From contig NZ_LT985325.1 of the NCBI RefSeq assembly GCF_900290275.1, positions 136,766 through 168,587 on the forward strand: DNA of 31,822 nt. Reading direction: 5' to 3'. Shown in pieces: positions 1 through 8,269 of the stretch. This DNA is from Prevotella merdae (GTDB lineage Bacteria; Bacteroidota; Bacteroidia; Bacteroidales; Bacteroidaceae). Numbering within the stretch: position 1 is the first letter of the stretch; each line of letters opens with the position of its first letter. Under the pieces are notes generated by a model. The model saw only the letters and a list, made by a program, of their open reading frames with translations. It ran no database searches and had not been told where the DNA came from. The translations under genes and the position numbers were made by a program.

Positions 1-63
1 AGAATTTAAAGCCGTATGTCTTATAGCTGAATATTCAGCAAAAAGAGTAATGGCTATAAATTC

Positions 64-126
64 TAGCGACCGTAGGGAGCGCTAACTCCTTTAACTTCTG
101 AATTCTCTGAACTTGCGAAAGTTCAG
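64..126. repeat. REP-like palindromes upstream of the first gene
   Basis: Two inverted repeats lie close together. TAGCG (64-68) pairs with CGCTA (80-84) around a GC-rich loop. CTGAACTT (107-114) pairs perfectly with AAGTTCAG (119-126) around a GCGA tetraloop. The second hairpin ends only 11 bases before the start codon at 138. No T-run follows it, so it is not a typical intrinsic terminator. It may be an extragenic repeat or a translational control structure. The 63 bases before this show nothing I can name. Confidence 0.5.
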
Positions 127-137
127 TAAAAATCATT

Positions 138-803
138 ATGCAACTCCAAGTATCCCCCGAGATGCACTCCGTCTGCCCCGAGTTTGTCGGAGCCTGCATC
201 ACTGCAAACATATCCAATACCCCTTACTCTGCCGATTTATGGGCCGAGATAGATGCTCTTGGCTCTGATTATCGTGCCACTCTTACAACCGAATCATTAA
301 AGAGCATGACGTCCATTCAAGCCACTCGACGTATATATAAGTTATGTGGCAAGGATCCTTCTCGCTATCGTCCGTCTGGTGAGGCACTTGTGCGTCGTGT
401 TCTTCAAGGCAAGAGCCTTTATCAGATAGATACTCTTGTCGACCTTATCAACCTTGCCAGCATGAAGTATGGCTACAGCATAGGAGCCTTTGATGCCGAT
501 AAGTTTAGTGGCGACACGCTTACTCTCGGCATTGGCAAGGAAGGCGAACCTTACGAAGGTATAGGCAGAGGAATGATAAATATTGCTGGTCTTCCGGTCT
601 ACCGTGATGCTATTGGTGGTGTTGGTACACCTACCAGCGACCACGAGCGTACCAAGGTTACACTATCTACAACTCGTCTGCTTGTGCTTGTCAATGGCTA
701 CGATGGAAGCGAGCAAGGTGTAACCGATACAGCCGAGTATATTATAAAGCTACTCAACAAGTATTGTTCGGCAACAAATTGTGAATATAAATTATATAAG
801 TAG
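138..803 (+). CDS. B3/B4 tRNA-binding domain protein
   Basis: A 221-residue soluble protein with no signal peptide or membrane segment. It resembles free-standing B3/B4-domain proteins, the domain of phenylalanyl-tRNA synthetase beta that carries editing activity. Features supporting this are the central segment with SRYRPSGEALVRRVLQG (about residues 75-92), the LVDLINLASMKYGYSIGAFD stretch (about 100-120) and the late GGVGTPTSDHERTKV segment (about 160-175). Stand-alone members are thought to act in tRNA quality control or amino-acid editing, but their substrate is poorly defined. The stop is 12 bases before coaW, so the two are probably co-transcribed. The start at 138 follows a strong hairpin. 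An in-frame ATG at residue 9 is an alternative start. Confidence 0.75.
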   Translation: MQLQVSPEMHSVCPEFVGACITANISNTPYSADLWAEIDALGSDYRATLTTESLKSMTSIQATRRIYKLCGKDPSRYRPSGEALVRRVLQGKSLYQIDTLVDLINLASMKYGYSIGAFDADKFSGDTLTLGIGKEGEPYEGIGRGMINIAGLPVYRDAIGGVGTPTSDHERTKVTLSTTRLLVLVNGYDGSEQGVTDTAEYIIKLLNKYCSATNCEYKLYK

Positions 804-815
804 AAACAATATAAT

Positions 816-1646
816 ATGGGAATAGTAATAGGTATAGATGTGGGCATAAGCACCACTAAGATTGTAGGTATCGACGAGCATGGCAAGGTATTGTCACCCA
901 TACGCATACGTGCCACCGACCCCGTAACGTCGCTTTATGGTGCTTTTGGCAAGTATCTTCACGATAATCATATACAGCTTTCTGATGTAGAGAAGGTTAT
1001 GCTTACCGGTGTAGGCAGCGCCTATATCAACGAACCTGTATACGGATTGCCTACCGACAAGGCAGAGGAGTTTGTTGCCGATGGTTTGGGAGCACGTTAT
1101 GAGACAAAACTCAACCGCATGCTTGTTGTAAGTCTTGGCACTGGTACATCTATTGTCAAGTGCGATGGCGACGATATCAAGCACATTGGTGGTATTGGTA
1201 TTGGTGGCGGTACGCTTCAAGGACTTTCTCGATTGCTTCTCAAGACTGATGATATCAAGCAGGTTGCTGCTCTTGCCGAAGAGGGCGACCTCTCTCATAT
1301 CAACCTGTTGATTAAGGATATCTGCACCAATCCGCTTGAAGGTCTGCCTATGGATGCCATTGCTTCGCTCTTTGGCAATGCCAAGACCAATACATCTCGT
1401 GAGGATATCGCTCTCGGTCTTATATGGATGTGTCTTCAGTCTATATGTAGCGCCACTATCCTTTCGTCGCTTGGCAGTGGCATCAAGGACTTTGTCATGA
1501 TAGGCAATCTTACACTTCTTCCACAGTGTCAACGTGTCTTCCCTGCTACAGAGCGTCTGTATGGTGTCAAGTTCCATATTCCGCAGTATTCTGAGTTCTG
1601 TACGGCTATAGGTGCAGCGCTATGCTATAGAAATGTGATGAAATAA
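816..1646 (+). CDS. coaW: type II pantothenate kinase
   Basis: A 276-residue cytoplasmic kinase of the ASKHA fold that phosphorylates pantothenate, the first step of coenzyme A synthesis. The N-terminal phosphate-1 motif GIDVGISTTK is at residues 6-15. A second phosphate-binding motif, SLGTGTSIVK, lies near residues 106-115 and is followed by the glycine-rich GGIGIGGGTLQGLSRLL loop near 125-141. The C-terminus TAIGAALCYRN is typical of the adenosine-binding end. Length and motifs fit the type II (staphylococcal/eukaryotic-like) family rather than the CoaA or CoaX types. It lies 12 bases after the B3/B4 gene, with no promoter seen between them. A G9 tract follows 10 bases after the stop. Confidence 0.85.
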   Translation: MGIVIGIDVGISTTKIVGIDEHGKVLSPIRIRATDPVTSLYGAFGKYLHDNHIQLSDVEKVMLTGVGSAYINEPVYGLPTDKAEEFVADGLGARYETKLNRMLVVSLGTGTSIVKCDGDDIKHIGGIGIGGGTLQGLSRLLLKTDDIKQVAALAEEGDLSHINLLIKDICTNPLEGLPMDAIASLFGNAKTNTSREDIALGLIWMCLQSICSATILSSLGSGIKDFVMIGNLTLLPQCQRVFPATERLYGVKFHIPQYSEFCTAIGAALCYRNVMK

Positions 1647-1655
1647 TAGAATTTC

Positions 1656-1664
1656 GGGGGGGGG
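1656..1664. repeat. G9 homopolymer tract
   Basis: Nine consecutive G residues lie in the AT-rich spacer between coaW and the capD-like gene, about 57 bases upstream of the putative -33 element of the next promoter. Tracts of this length are prone to slippage. A C9 tract sits in a comparable place upstream of the fimbrial promoter (17647-17655). Confidence 0.9.
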
Positions 1665-1720
1665 AAAATTTTGATATTTGTTGATTATTTTGAAGTTTTT
1701 GGTAATAAAAACCGAAAAAA

Positions 1721-1753
1721 TGGTAATAATGTCTATAATAATGTGTAACTTTG
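1721..1753 (+). promoter_or_regulatory. Bacteroidetes-type promoter of the capD-like gene
   Basis: TAACTTTG at 1746-1753 matches the -7 consensus TAnnTTTG. About 21 bases upstream, TGGT (1721-1724) is a weak match to the -33 TTTG. Transcription would begin near 1760 and give a leader of about 80 nt. That leader holds a small hairpin, ACAGA/TCTGT, around 1766-1780. Confidence 0.55.
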
Positions 1754-1841
1754 CAAGGCTTGTGTACAGATGGTGTCTGTGCTACAGCTAAAATGAGTTA
1801 TAATCCCCCTTCATCAAAAGAACAAAAACTAAGATGTTGAA

Positions 1842-3788
1842 ATGAAGCTATTTAGTTCCTTTTTAAATTGGTATTTTGGCAGAAATGCTTTGCCTTATTG
1901 GTGCATTGTAATTTTTGATTTCTTGCTCTGTTTCTTCGGAGCTGCGTTTGTAATGTGGTTGCGTCATCCTCTTACTGAGTTGTTGCCGCATGCTTCCGAG
2001 CTTACGCACACACTGCTTGTCTTTGGTGTTGCCAATCTTTTAGGCTATCGCATGTTCCATACCTATTCTGGAATATTGCGCTACTCGCAGTTTGTCGATT
2101 TGCTGCGTGTGCTCTATGCCACAGTCTTCTCTATGGTTTTGGCATTGCTGTTCAACTATTCGGTGCTTCGTTTTGGTTGGGCTGACATTTTCTATGCTTT
2201 GACTGGTCGCAAGATCGTCATTATATACATCTTCACAGGAGCCCTTATGGGATTTTCCCGTGTCCTCATCCGCCTTATTTTCGAGAACGTTCTCGTTAGC
2301 AAGAATGCTCAGAACGTACTTATCTACGGCACACATGCAGGCGCTATTTCTATGACCAACGAGGCTCGCAGCAATAAGCCGGTACGTTTCCTTATCGAGG
2401 GTTATATTGGCGATAGCAAGCCTCACTACAAGGAACGACTTATGGGCAAGCGCATCTACTCTACTCAAGAGGATTTGCTTGAGGTTATACAGTCTAAGAA
2501 CATTAAGGCTGTGCTTGTAAGTCCGCTCAAGCACGAAATGTTCTTGCACAACCGCAAGTTGCAAGATTTATTTATCAATGCTGGTGTGCGCATCTATATA
2601 GCGCAGAATGCCGAGCAGTGGAACAAGAAGAAGGATTATAAGGAGAAGGTTCTTCTGCGCGAGGTCAAGATTGAGGACCTCCTACCACGCGAAGAAATTC
2701 AGGTGGACATGGAGAAGGTTGGTGCATTGCTCCGTGGCAAGAAGGTGCTTATCACAGGCTCAGCTGGTAGTATTGGTTCCGAGATGGTACGTCAGATTGC
2801 TATGTATAAGCCTTCTGATATGATGCTTATCGACCAGGCCGAGACTCCTCAGCACGATATCCGCTTGATGATGATGAGCAAGTTCCCCGACATACCAGCC
2901 GAGACTGTTGTAACAAGCATTTGCAAGCTCGACCGTATGGAGAAGATATTCTCTACATTCCGTCCCGATTATGTGTTCCATGCTGCTGCCTACAAGCACG
3001 TGCCTATGATGGAGGACAATCCAAGCGAGAGTATTCAGAACAATGTATACGGTACAAAGGTCATTGCCGACCTTAGCGTTAAGTATGGCGTTAAGAAGTT
3101 TGTGATGATTTCTACCGATAAGGCTGTCAACCCAACCAATGTCATGGGATGCTCTAAGCGTATTTGCGAGATTTACGTGCAGAGTCTCGACAAGGCTATT
3201 AAGGATGGCAAGATTAAGGGTATTACCCAGTTTGTTACAACACGTTTTGGTAACGTGCTTGGTTCTAACGGTTCGGTCATTCCTTTGTTCCGCAAGCAGC
3301 TTGCAGCAGGTGGACCTCTTACCGTAACCCATCCTAAGATTATACGTTTCTTCATGCTTATTCCTGAGGCTTGTAAGCTGGTTCTCGAGGCTGGCACTCA
3401 GGGCAAGGGTGGCGAGATATTCGTATTTGATATGGGCGAGCCTGTTCGCATTGCCGACCTTGCCAAGCGTATGATTTTGCTTAGTGGAGCCAAGAACGTA
3501 GAGATTAAGTATACTGGTCTGCGTGAGGGTGAGAAGCTTTACGAGGAAGTTCTCAACGAGAACGAAAACACCTTGCCTTCGTTCCATAAGAAGATTCGCA
3601 TTGCTATGGTGCGCAATTACGAGTACGACGAGGCTGAGCGTGATATCGAGGAACTTTGCAATATTGCTGCCAAGTACGACGATATGCAGACTGTGCACAA
3701 GATGAAGGATATTGTGCCCGAGTATATCAGCAAGCATTCTCGTTACGAGGTGCTGGATAAACAAGAGGATAAAGACAATAAGGAATAA
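1842..3788 (+). CDS. membrane NDP-sugar 4,6-dehydratase/epimerase, CapD/WbpM type
   Basis: A 648-residue polysaccharide biosynthesis protein. The N-terminal 150 residues hold about four membrane helices. A Rossmann-like CoA-binding-type domain follows (YGTHAGAIS near residue 162). The catalytic extended SDR domain starts with TGSAGSIGSE near residue 305, the NAD(P) glycine motif. YKHVPMMEDNP (near 385) and ISTDKAVNPTNVMGCSKR (near 425) are hallmarks of this family. In FlaA1/WbpM relatives the usual Tyr of the YxxxK pair is replaced by Met, and here MGCSK fits that pattern. The family converts UDP-GlcNAc-type sugars to 4-keto-6-deoxy intermediates for capsule, O-antigen or glycoprotein glycans. 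The exact substrate cannot be read from sequence. The gene stands alone under its own promoter, and no glycosyltransferases are nearby. Confidence 0.88.
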   Translation: MKLFSSFLNWYFGRNALPYWCIVIFDFLLCFFGAAFVMWLRHPLTELLPHASELTHTLLVFGVANLLGYRMFHTYSGILRYSQFVDLLRVLYATVFSMVLALLFNYSVLRFGWADIFYALTGRKIVIIYIFTGALMGFSRVLIRLIFENVLVSKNAQNVLIYGTHAGAISMTNEARSNKPVRFLIEGYIGDSKPHYKERLMGKRIYSTQEDLLEVIQSKNIKAVLVSPLKHEMFLHNRKLQDLFINAGVRIYIAQNAEQWNKKKDYKEKVLLREVKIEDLLPREEIQVDMEKVGALLRGKKVLITGSAGSIGSEMVRQIAMYKPSDMMLIDQAETPQHDIRLMMMSKFPDIPAETVVTSICKLDRMEKIFSTFRPDYVFHAAAYKHVPMMEDNPSESIQNNVYGTKVIADLSVKYGVKKFVMISTDKAVNPTNVMGCSKRICEIYVQSLDKAIKDGKIKGITQFVTTRFGNVLGSNGSVIPLFRKQLAAGGPLTVTHPKIIRFFMLIPEACKLVLEAGTQGKGGEIFVFDMGEPVRIADLAKRMILLSGAKNVEIKYTGLREGEKLYEEVLNENENTLPSFHKKIRIAMVRNYEYDEAERDIEELCNIAAKYDDMQTVHKMKDIVPEYISKHSRYEVLDKQEDKDNKE

Positions 3789-3795
3789 TAAAAAC

Positions 3796-3960
3796 AGGAG
3801 GGTGTATCAAAAGTCGCAAGTGGTACGCCCCGAAGGGGCAGAAGCTCCTAGCTCAGGGCAGCGCCCTGGGTGTAATATATCCAAAGCAAAGCGCCCTGTA
3901 AGGGTAAAAGCGTTGATAATGAACGCTTTTGCCCTTACAGGGCGTATTATTATATTATCC
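3796..3960. repeat. nested palindromic element, copy A (3' truncated)
   Basis: This is the first of four related elements in the window (others at 17275-17518, 21770-22002 and 24188-24429). It holds the left arm (GGTACGCCCCGAAGGGGC hairpin, then CAGGGC/GCCCTG hairpin) and the central hairpin at 3892-3944. The central hairpin is about 23 bp with one mismatch around a 7-nt loop. The right arm present in the other copies is missing, and similarity to copy B stops at about 3960. The last bases include TTA (3955-3957), which is the TAA stop codon of dprA on the - strand. Lying between convergent genes, it could also act as a two-way terminator. Confidence 0.85.
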
Positions 3961-5085
3961 TAACAGATGGTACATTCCTCCTGCCATCAGCTTCACAACT
4001 CCCAACATCTCCATATTAAATAGCGCTGAGCTTGTAGCCGGGATAGGCAGTCCAGTAAGCATACTGATAGTGTTCATTTGCAAGTCGTTGTTCTTTTGCA
4101 GCAGTTCCACTATCTTCTTTTCGTTTTGGTTCAGTTCTGGGAATAGTTGTCGTTCTATTCCATTCTCCTTAGCTTTTACCAGTTCTTTGTCGTTGTCCCA
4201 TCCCAGGTCGTGTATCATGTCTTCTGCCGATGTTATCAGCATAGCCTTGTTATCGCGTATTAGTTTGTTGGTGCCTTTGCAGTAAGGCATGTCAATGCTG
4301 CCTGGATAGGCAAACACGTCGCGTCCATAGTCTTGCGCCAAGTTTGCTGTTATAAGACTTCCGCCCTTTTCGGCACTCTCTATCACCACTGTAGCGTCTG
4401 CAAGTCCGGCAACAATACGGTTTCGCCTTACAAAGTTCATCTTGTCTGCGTTGGTCCCAGTCATAAACTCCGTGGCAAGTCCGCCTTGTCTTAGCATCTC
4501 GGTTGCAGTATCACGATGAGCGGTAGGGTATAGATAGTCCAGTCCATGTGCCAATACACCCACAGTGTCCATGCCGTTCTTTAGGGTGTTTCTGTGTGCG
4601 CATATGTCCACACCGTATGCCAGTCCGCTAACAATAATGGCGTCTGGGCACAATTTCTTGATATCTGCACAGAATCGTTGTATAATGTCTTGTCCGTATA
4701 TCGTACAATGTCGCGTGCCAACAACCGATATTATATGTCTGTCGTTTAGGTTCGACGTGCCTCTGTAGTACAGCACAAGCGGAGCGTCCTCGCATCTTCT
4801 TAGTCGTTCGGGATAGTTATCGTCGTTAAGCACAAGTGGCACAATGTTGTGTGCCTCATCGAATGCCAGTTCTTCTTCGGCTCTTTTCATAGCTTCTGAT
4901 ACATCCTTCAGTGCTTCTTGCAGACGTGGCGTAGCACAAGGAAGCACCGCCTTTATATCGTGGCGGTGCTCCATTATAGCTGTTGCCGACCCTACTGTTT
5001 TATAGAGTTGCAAGCTTGTTGTAAGATTAAAATGATTGATGCGTGTCAGAGCCATCGCATACAATGTTTCTTGTGTAATGTTCAT
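3955..5085 (-). CDS. dprA: DNA-processing protein DprA
   Basis: A 376-residue homologue of DprA (Smf), the cytoplasmic protein that binds incoming single-stranded DNA and loads RecA during natural transformation. The N-terminal about 80 residues look like the helical SAM-like domain. The Rossmann (SLOG) core shows VVGTRHCTIYG (residues 121-131), SGLAYGVDICAHR (153-165), GLDYLYPTAHR (181-191), FVRRNRIVAGLADATVVIES (218-237) and GGSLITANLAQDYGR (241-255). The C-terminal about 60 residues fit the winged-helix DprA domain. Length is typical. It lies 14 bases downstream of the symporter gene on the same strand and is probably co-transcribed with it. Its stop codon is contributed by the palindromic element at 3796-3960, so the last two or three residues may have been replaced by that insertion. 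Confidence 0.93.
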   Translation of the reverse strand: MNITQETLYAMALTRINHFNLTTSLQLYKTVGSATAIMEHRHDIKAVLPCATPRLQEALKDVSEAMKRAEEELAFDEAHNIVPLVLNDDNYPERLRRCEDAPLVLYYRGTSNLNDRHIISVVGTRHCTIYGQDIIQRFCADIKKLCPDAIIVSGLAYGVDICAHRNTLKNGMDTVGVLAHGLDYLYPTAHRDTATEMLRQGGLATEFMTGTNADKMNFVRRNRIVAGLADATVVIESAEKGGSLITANLAQDYGRDVFAYPGSIDMPYCKGTNKLIRDNKAMLITSAEDMIHDLGWDNDKELVKAKENGIERQLFPELNQNEKKIVELLQKNNDLQMNTISMLTGLPIPATSSALFNMEMLGVVKLMAGGMYHLLG

Positions 5086-5099
5086 TTACAGTTTTTTGA

Positions 5100-6563
5100 T
5101 TACCATACGTGCATTTCGCCCAGAACAAAGAGCAATGCGTAGCCCAGTACCAATCCTATGATACCCATAGTTAGGCCAATCTTCATCATCTCCTTCTGTT
5201 CTACCAGACCAGTAGAGTGGGCTATTGCATTAGGAGGTGTAGAGATAGGCAATGTCATAGCTACTGATGCTGCAACTGCAATACCGATGAGCACGGTAGG
5301 AGTTCCGCCTATGCTGTTGAGCGAGTCGCCCATACCCTTGCACACTACTGCGAGGATTGGTACAAGCAATGCTGCTGTTGCTGTGTTTGATATGAAGTTT
5401 GACAGTATGTAGCATATAATGCCCGATGCAAGCAATATTACAACTGGCGACCATGATCCGAAAGGTATGCTCTTTATAACATTCTCGGCAAGTCCCGAAT
5501 CGTTAAGTGCCATACCCAATGCAAAGCCTCCTGCCACCATCCAGATAACGCTCCAGTTTATCTCTTCCAAGTCGCGTGCTTTTATTACGCCCGTGAATGC
5601 AAACACTACGATTGGAATCATAGCCACAGTATTAGAGCCAACGCCTGTCCAGCGGTCGCATATCCACAACAGTACGGTTATTATGAATGTTATAGCCACA
5701 ACTGCTGTGCGCCAATTGTGTTGTACCTCGCCTTCTATATCAAGTTCGATAGTCTTCTTCTTGAACGGGAAGAATCTCTTTAGCAAGAACCATCCAATGA
5801 GCAACAGTATTATTGTCAGCGGCATCATGTACATCATCCATTCGCCGAAACCAATACCAAGGTTCAGTCCGTTTGGCGCGTTTAGGTATTTCAGTGCAAT
5901 GGCATTAGGAGGTGTGCCTATAGGAGTACCCATACCACCTATATTGGCAGCTACTGGTATTGAAAGAGTCAGAGCCACACGTCCTTTACCCTCTGGAGGC
6001 AGAGCCTTGAACACAGGTGCAAGGAAGGTTAGCATCATTGCCGCTGTAGCTGTGTTACTTACGAACATTGAGAATACGCCGGTTATAAGAATAAATCCAA
6101 GCAACACATTCTCACTCTTATTGCCGAAGGGTTTAAGCAGTGTTCTGGCAAGCAGCACGTCGAGTCCCGACTTTGTTGCTGCAATTGCAAGTATAAAGCC
6201 ACCAAGGAATAGGATGATTATTGGGTCGGCAAATGTGGCCATAAGGTCACTATGGTTTAGCAGTTCACTCTTGTCAATGCCCGAACGGAAAAAATGGAAA
6301 GCATTGTCTGATGTTGTCAACAGCAGCAGTCCGATAAGCGATACAGATGTTGCCCAAGGCGATATAGCCTCTGTCACCCATAATATGGTGGCAAGAGCAA
6401 ACACTGCGATAACGCGCTGTTGAATAACTGTTAGTCCTTCGATTCCGAAGCTGTCGATGGGCAAATTCCAAATTATAAGGCAGATGACCACCGCTGTAGC
6501 GAAGAGGAAAGCATTCTTTTTGCTAAAGTCTCCGCTAAGAAGATTTCTTTTTTCTTGTGCCAT
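5100..6563 (-). CDS. SLC13/DASS-family sodium:anion symporter
   Basis: A 487-residue inner-membrane transporter with roughly 11-12 hydrophobic segments. Two copies of the SNTATAA hairpin motif (near residues 168-174 and 392-398) and the paired TPPNA motifs (near 217-221 and 444-448) are the signature sodium- and substrate-binding elements of the divalent anion:Na+ symporter family. Members carry dicarboxylates such as succinate, or sulfate. The sequence alone does not choose between them, though the family context in gut Bacteroidales favours C4-dicarboxylates. It is transcribed from a clear promoter at 6598-6628 and is followed after 14 bases by dprA. Confidence 0.88.
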   Translation of the reverse strand: MAQEKRNLLSGDFSKKNAFLFATAVVICLIIWNLPIDSFGIEGLTVIQQRVIAVFALATILWVTEAISPWATSVSLIGLLLLTTSDNAFHFFRSGIDKSELLNHSDLMATFADPIIILFLGGFILAIAATKSGLDVLLARTLLKPFGNKSENVLLGFILITGVFSMFVSNTATAAMMLTFLAPVFKALPPEGKGRVALTLSIPVAANIGGMGTPIGTPPNAIALKYLNAPNGLNLGIGFGEWMMYMMPLTIILLLIGWFLLKRFFPFKKKTIELDIEGEVQHNWRTAVVAITFIITVLLWICDRWTGVGSNTVAMIPIVVFAFTGVIKARDLEEINWSVIWMVAGGFALGMALNDSGLAENVIKSIPFGSWSPVVILLASGIICYILSNFISNTATAALLVPILAVVCKGMGDSLNSIGGTPTVLIGIAVAASVAMTLPISTPPNAIAHSTGLVEQKEMMKIGLTMGIIGLVLGYALLFVLGEMHVW

Positions 6564-6597
6564 AGGTTTTTTAGGTTAGATATTTAAATTGATTGTA

Positions 6598-6628
6598 CAA
6601 ATGTAGCACAAATAAAATAATGCGCAAA
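6598..6628 (-). promoter_or_regulatory. promoter of the symporter-dprA operon
   Basis: Read on the - strand, TTTG (6628-6625) is followed after exactly 19 bases by TACATTTG (6605-6598). This is a full match to the Bacteroidetes -33/-7 consensus. The -7 box ends about 35 bases before the symporter start codon. Confidence 0.8.
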
Positions 6629-6685
6629 ACTTTTTAGGGTTTTTATTCTAAAACCTTTGTTTTTCTTTCAAAACCTCCCGTTTTC

Positions 6686-6717
6686 TTTGCTTGCTTAAGT
6701 GTTTATTCTTAATTTTG
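6686..6717 (+). promoter_or_regulatory. promoter of the binding-protein gene
   Basis: TTTG at 6686-6689, 20 bases of spacer, then TAATTTTG at 6710-6717. The start codon is at 6743, giving a leader of about 20 nt. It is divergent from the symporter promoter, with a gap of about 57 bases between the two. Confidence 0.8.
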
Positions 6718-6742
6718 CAGCCACATTATTATATATACATAT

Positions 6743-7888
6743 ATGAGAAACATCTTCGCTTGCATAGCCACTATAGCTCTTGTGGCTGTCTCTATTTCGT
6801 GTGGCCATAAAAGTTCGCCGTCTGCATCGTTGGCTGGCGATACTTTGCACTTCAAGTATGCCGAGCACATCACCATGGTACGTCATAAGGATTATACTGA
6901 GGTTTCGCTTGCCAACCCATGGAAACCTGGTTCCGAGCTTCACCGTTATCTGCTTGTGTCTCGAGCCGACTCGGCTCGTGTGCGCAATCTGCCCAAAGGC
7001 ACAGTTGTATATACACCGGTGCAGCGTGCTGTTGTGTCTACTGCTCCTCATTGCTGGTTGATTGACGAGCTTGGGGCATCTGGGGTAATAAGTGGGGTAT
7101 GCGACTTGCCATATATAAATATGATGTCTGTTCAGAACGCTGTGCGCGGTGGCAAGGTTGCCGATTGCGGCAATAGCATGAGCCCATCCGTAGAGCGTAT
7201 AGTGTCGTTAGGAGCTCAAGCCATATTAGTATCTCCTTTCGACGGTGTGGCTTACGGTCAGCTCGACCATATAGGCGTGCCTATTATCGAGTGTGCAGAG
7301 TATATGGAGACATCGGCACTTGGTCGTGCCGAATGGATGAGATTCTATGGCGCACTTGTAGGAAGAGAGAAGACAGCCGACTCATTATTCGAGGAAGTTG
7401 AGCGCAACTATATAGAGTGGAGCGATATGGCACGCAAGGCTAAGACCAAGCCACGTGTTATAACCGAGCGTGTTGTAAGTGGCACATGGTATTGTCCTGG
7501 TGGCAAGAGCAGTATGGCACGTCTTATAGCCGATGCGGGCGGCTGTTATGTCTTTGCCGATGATAAGCATACAGGTTCGCTAACGTTATCGCCAGAGAAA
7601 GTTATCGACAAGGCAGCCTCTGCCGACCGCTGGCTTTTTGTGGGCAATGGCAAGACGCTGATGACACGTAGCCAATTGCTTGCCGAGTACAAGGGCTATG
7701 GCTTGCTGCGTGCTTTTAGCAAAGGTCAGGTGTACGAGTGTTTGCCAAGCAACAGCAATCCATATTTCGAGGAATCATCTTTCCGCCCCGATTTCCTGCT
7801 CATCGATTTTATCTGCATCTTCCATCCTGAATTGGCCAAAGGCATAGCCCCACATTATTATAAATGTATAGATAATAGGGTAGAGTAG
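6743..7888 (+). CDS. periplasmic binding lipoprotein, BtuF/FhuD class
   Basis: A 381-residue ABC-transporter substrate-binding protein of the helical-backbone metal/siderophore/cobalamin class (PF01497 type). A lipoprotein signal peptide ends in SISC with Cys20 as the lipidated residue. The first Rossmann-like lobe includes GVISGVCDLPYI and PSVERIVSLGAQAILVSPF (about residues 145-165), followed by the linker helix and the second lobe with TWYCPGGKSSMARLIADAGG (about 250-270). Substrate could be an iron complex or a corrinoid. No permease or ATPase gene is adjacent on either side, so it is an orphan here and must work with a transporter encoded elsewhere. The start at 6743 is set by the nearby promoter and the signal peptide. 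Confidence 0.82.
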   Translation: MRNIFACIATIALVAVSISCGHKSSPSASLAGDTLHFKYAEHITMVRHKDYTEVSLANPWKPGSELHRYLLVSRADSARVRNLPKGTVVYTPVQRAVVSTAPHCWLIDELGASGVISGVCDLPYINMMSVQNAVRGGKVADCGNSMSPSVERIVSLGAQAILVSPFDGVAYGQLDHIGVPIIECAEYMETSALGRAEWMRFYGALVGREKTADSLFEEVERNYIEWSDMARKAKTKPRVITERVVSGTWYCPGGKSSMARLIADAGGCYVFADDKHTGSLTLSPEKVIDKAASADRWLFVGNGKTLMTRSQLLAEYKGYGLLRAFSKGQVYECLPSNSNPYFEESSFRPDFLLIDFICIFHPELAKGIAPHYYKCIDNRVE

Positions 7889-7935
7889 GACTTTCAATAA
7901 AAAATAAACTTTTTATGAAAAAAGTTGACAAAACA

Positions 7936-7967
7936 TTTGGTGGTTTCACAGAATAATACTACCTTTG
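7936..7967 (+). promoter_or_regulatory. promoter of the tRNA cluster
   Basis: TTTG at 7936-7939, 20 bases, then TACCTTTG at 7960-7967. This is a full consensus match, and its -7 box is identical to that of the rRNA promoter at 31435-31442. It precedes the tRNA-Ser gene by about 46 bases. Confidence 0.85.
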
Positions 7968-8013
7968 CACTCGCAATTAAGAAACAGTGCTCCGGTTATA
8001 ACTTTAATCGTAT

Positions 8014-8100
8014 GGAAGTTTGGGTGAGTGGCTGAAACCAGTAGTTTGCTAAACTGCCGTACGGGTAACCGTACCGGGGGTTCGAATCCCCCAGCTTCCG
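8014..8100 (+). tRNA. tRNA-Ser (anticodon GCU)
   Basis: An 87-nt class II tRNA. The acceptor GGAAGTT pairs with AGCTTCC (with one G-U pair), the discriminator base is G, and the anticodon loop TTGCTAA carries GCU. The long variable arm CGTACGGGTAACCGTACCG and the T-arm GGGGGTTCGAATCCCCC are both well formed. CCA is not encoded. Confidence 0.95.
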
Positions 8101-8125
8101 CTGTTTTCTTGATTCAAATAACCGC

Positions 8126-8197
8126 GGTGGATTCATCTAATGGTTAGGATACAAGATTCTCAATCTTGGCATAGGGGTTCGATTCCCCTATCCACTA
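8126..8197 (+). tRNA. tRNA-Glu (anticodon CUC), copy 1
   Basis: A 72-nt tRNA with acceptor GGTGGAT pairing with ATCCACT (G-U at the first pair), anticodon stem CAAGA/TCTTG and loop TTCTCAA, giving anticodon CUC. The T-arm is AGGGGTTCGATTCCCCT and the discriminator is A. CCA is not encoded. It lies 25 bases after tRNA-Ser and is probably in the same transcript. Confidence 0.93.
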
Positions 8198-8206
8198 CGC
8201 TTTAAG

Positions 8207-8234
8207 AACAAGCCCCAGCAGAGCTTGTTTTTTT
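8207..8234 (+). terminator. intrinsic terminator between the two tRNA-Glu genes
   Basis: AACAAGC (8207-8213) pairs with GCTTGTT (8223-8229) around a 9-nt loop and runs into a T7 stretch (8228-8234). Its place between two identical tRNA genes suggests that the second copy is made by read-through or from a separate promoter that I cannot see. Confidence 0.7.
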
Positions 8235-8269
8235 ATGCCCAAGCGGTCAGGACATATTATCATCTTTAT

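Noticed and set aside
2760..3764. A 334-codon open frame on the - strand opposite the capD-like gene
   Set aside because: It is antisense to the catalytic domain of a clear enzyme, has no family signature, and is explained by codon bias.
3929..4285. A 118-codon + strand frame starting in palindromic element copy A
   Set aside because: It is antisense to dprA, and its start lies inside the repeat. No protein family is recognised.
5419..6423. A 334-codon open frame on the + strand opposite the symporter
   Set aside because: It is antisense to a typical SLC13 gene, and its low-complexity Ser/Pro/Ile translation is a by-product of the membrane-protein codons.
7895..7930. Possible terminator after the binding-protein gene
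   Set aside because: The inverted repeat AACTTTTT/AAAAAGTT is made of A/T pairs with a very short loop, so I could not support it as a stable terminator.
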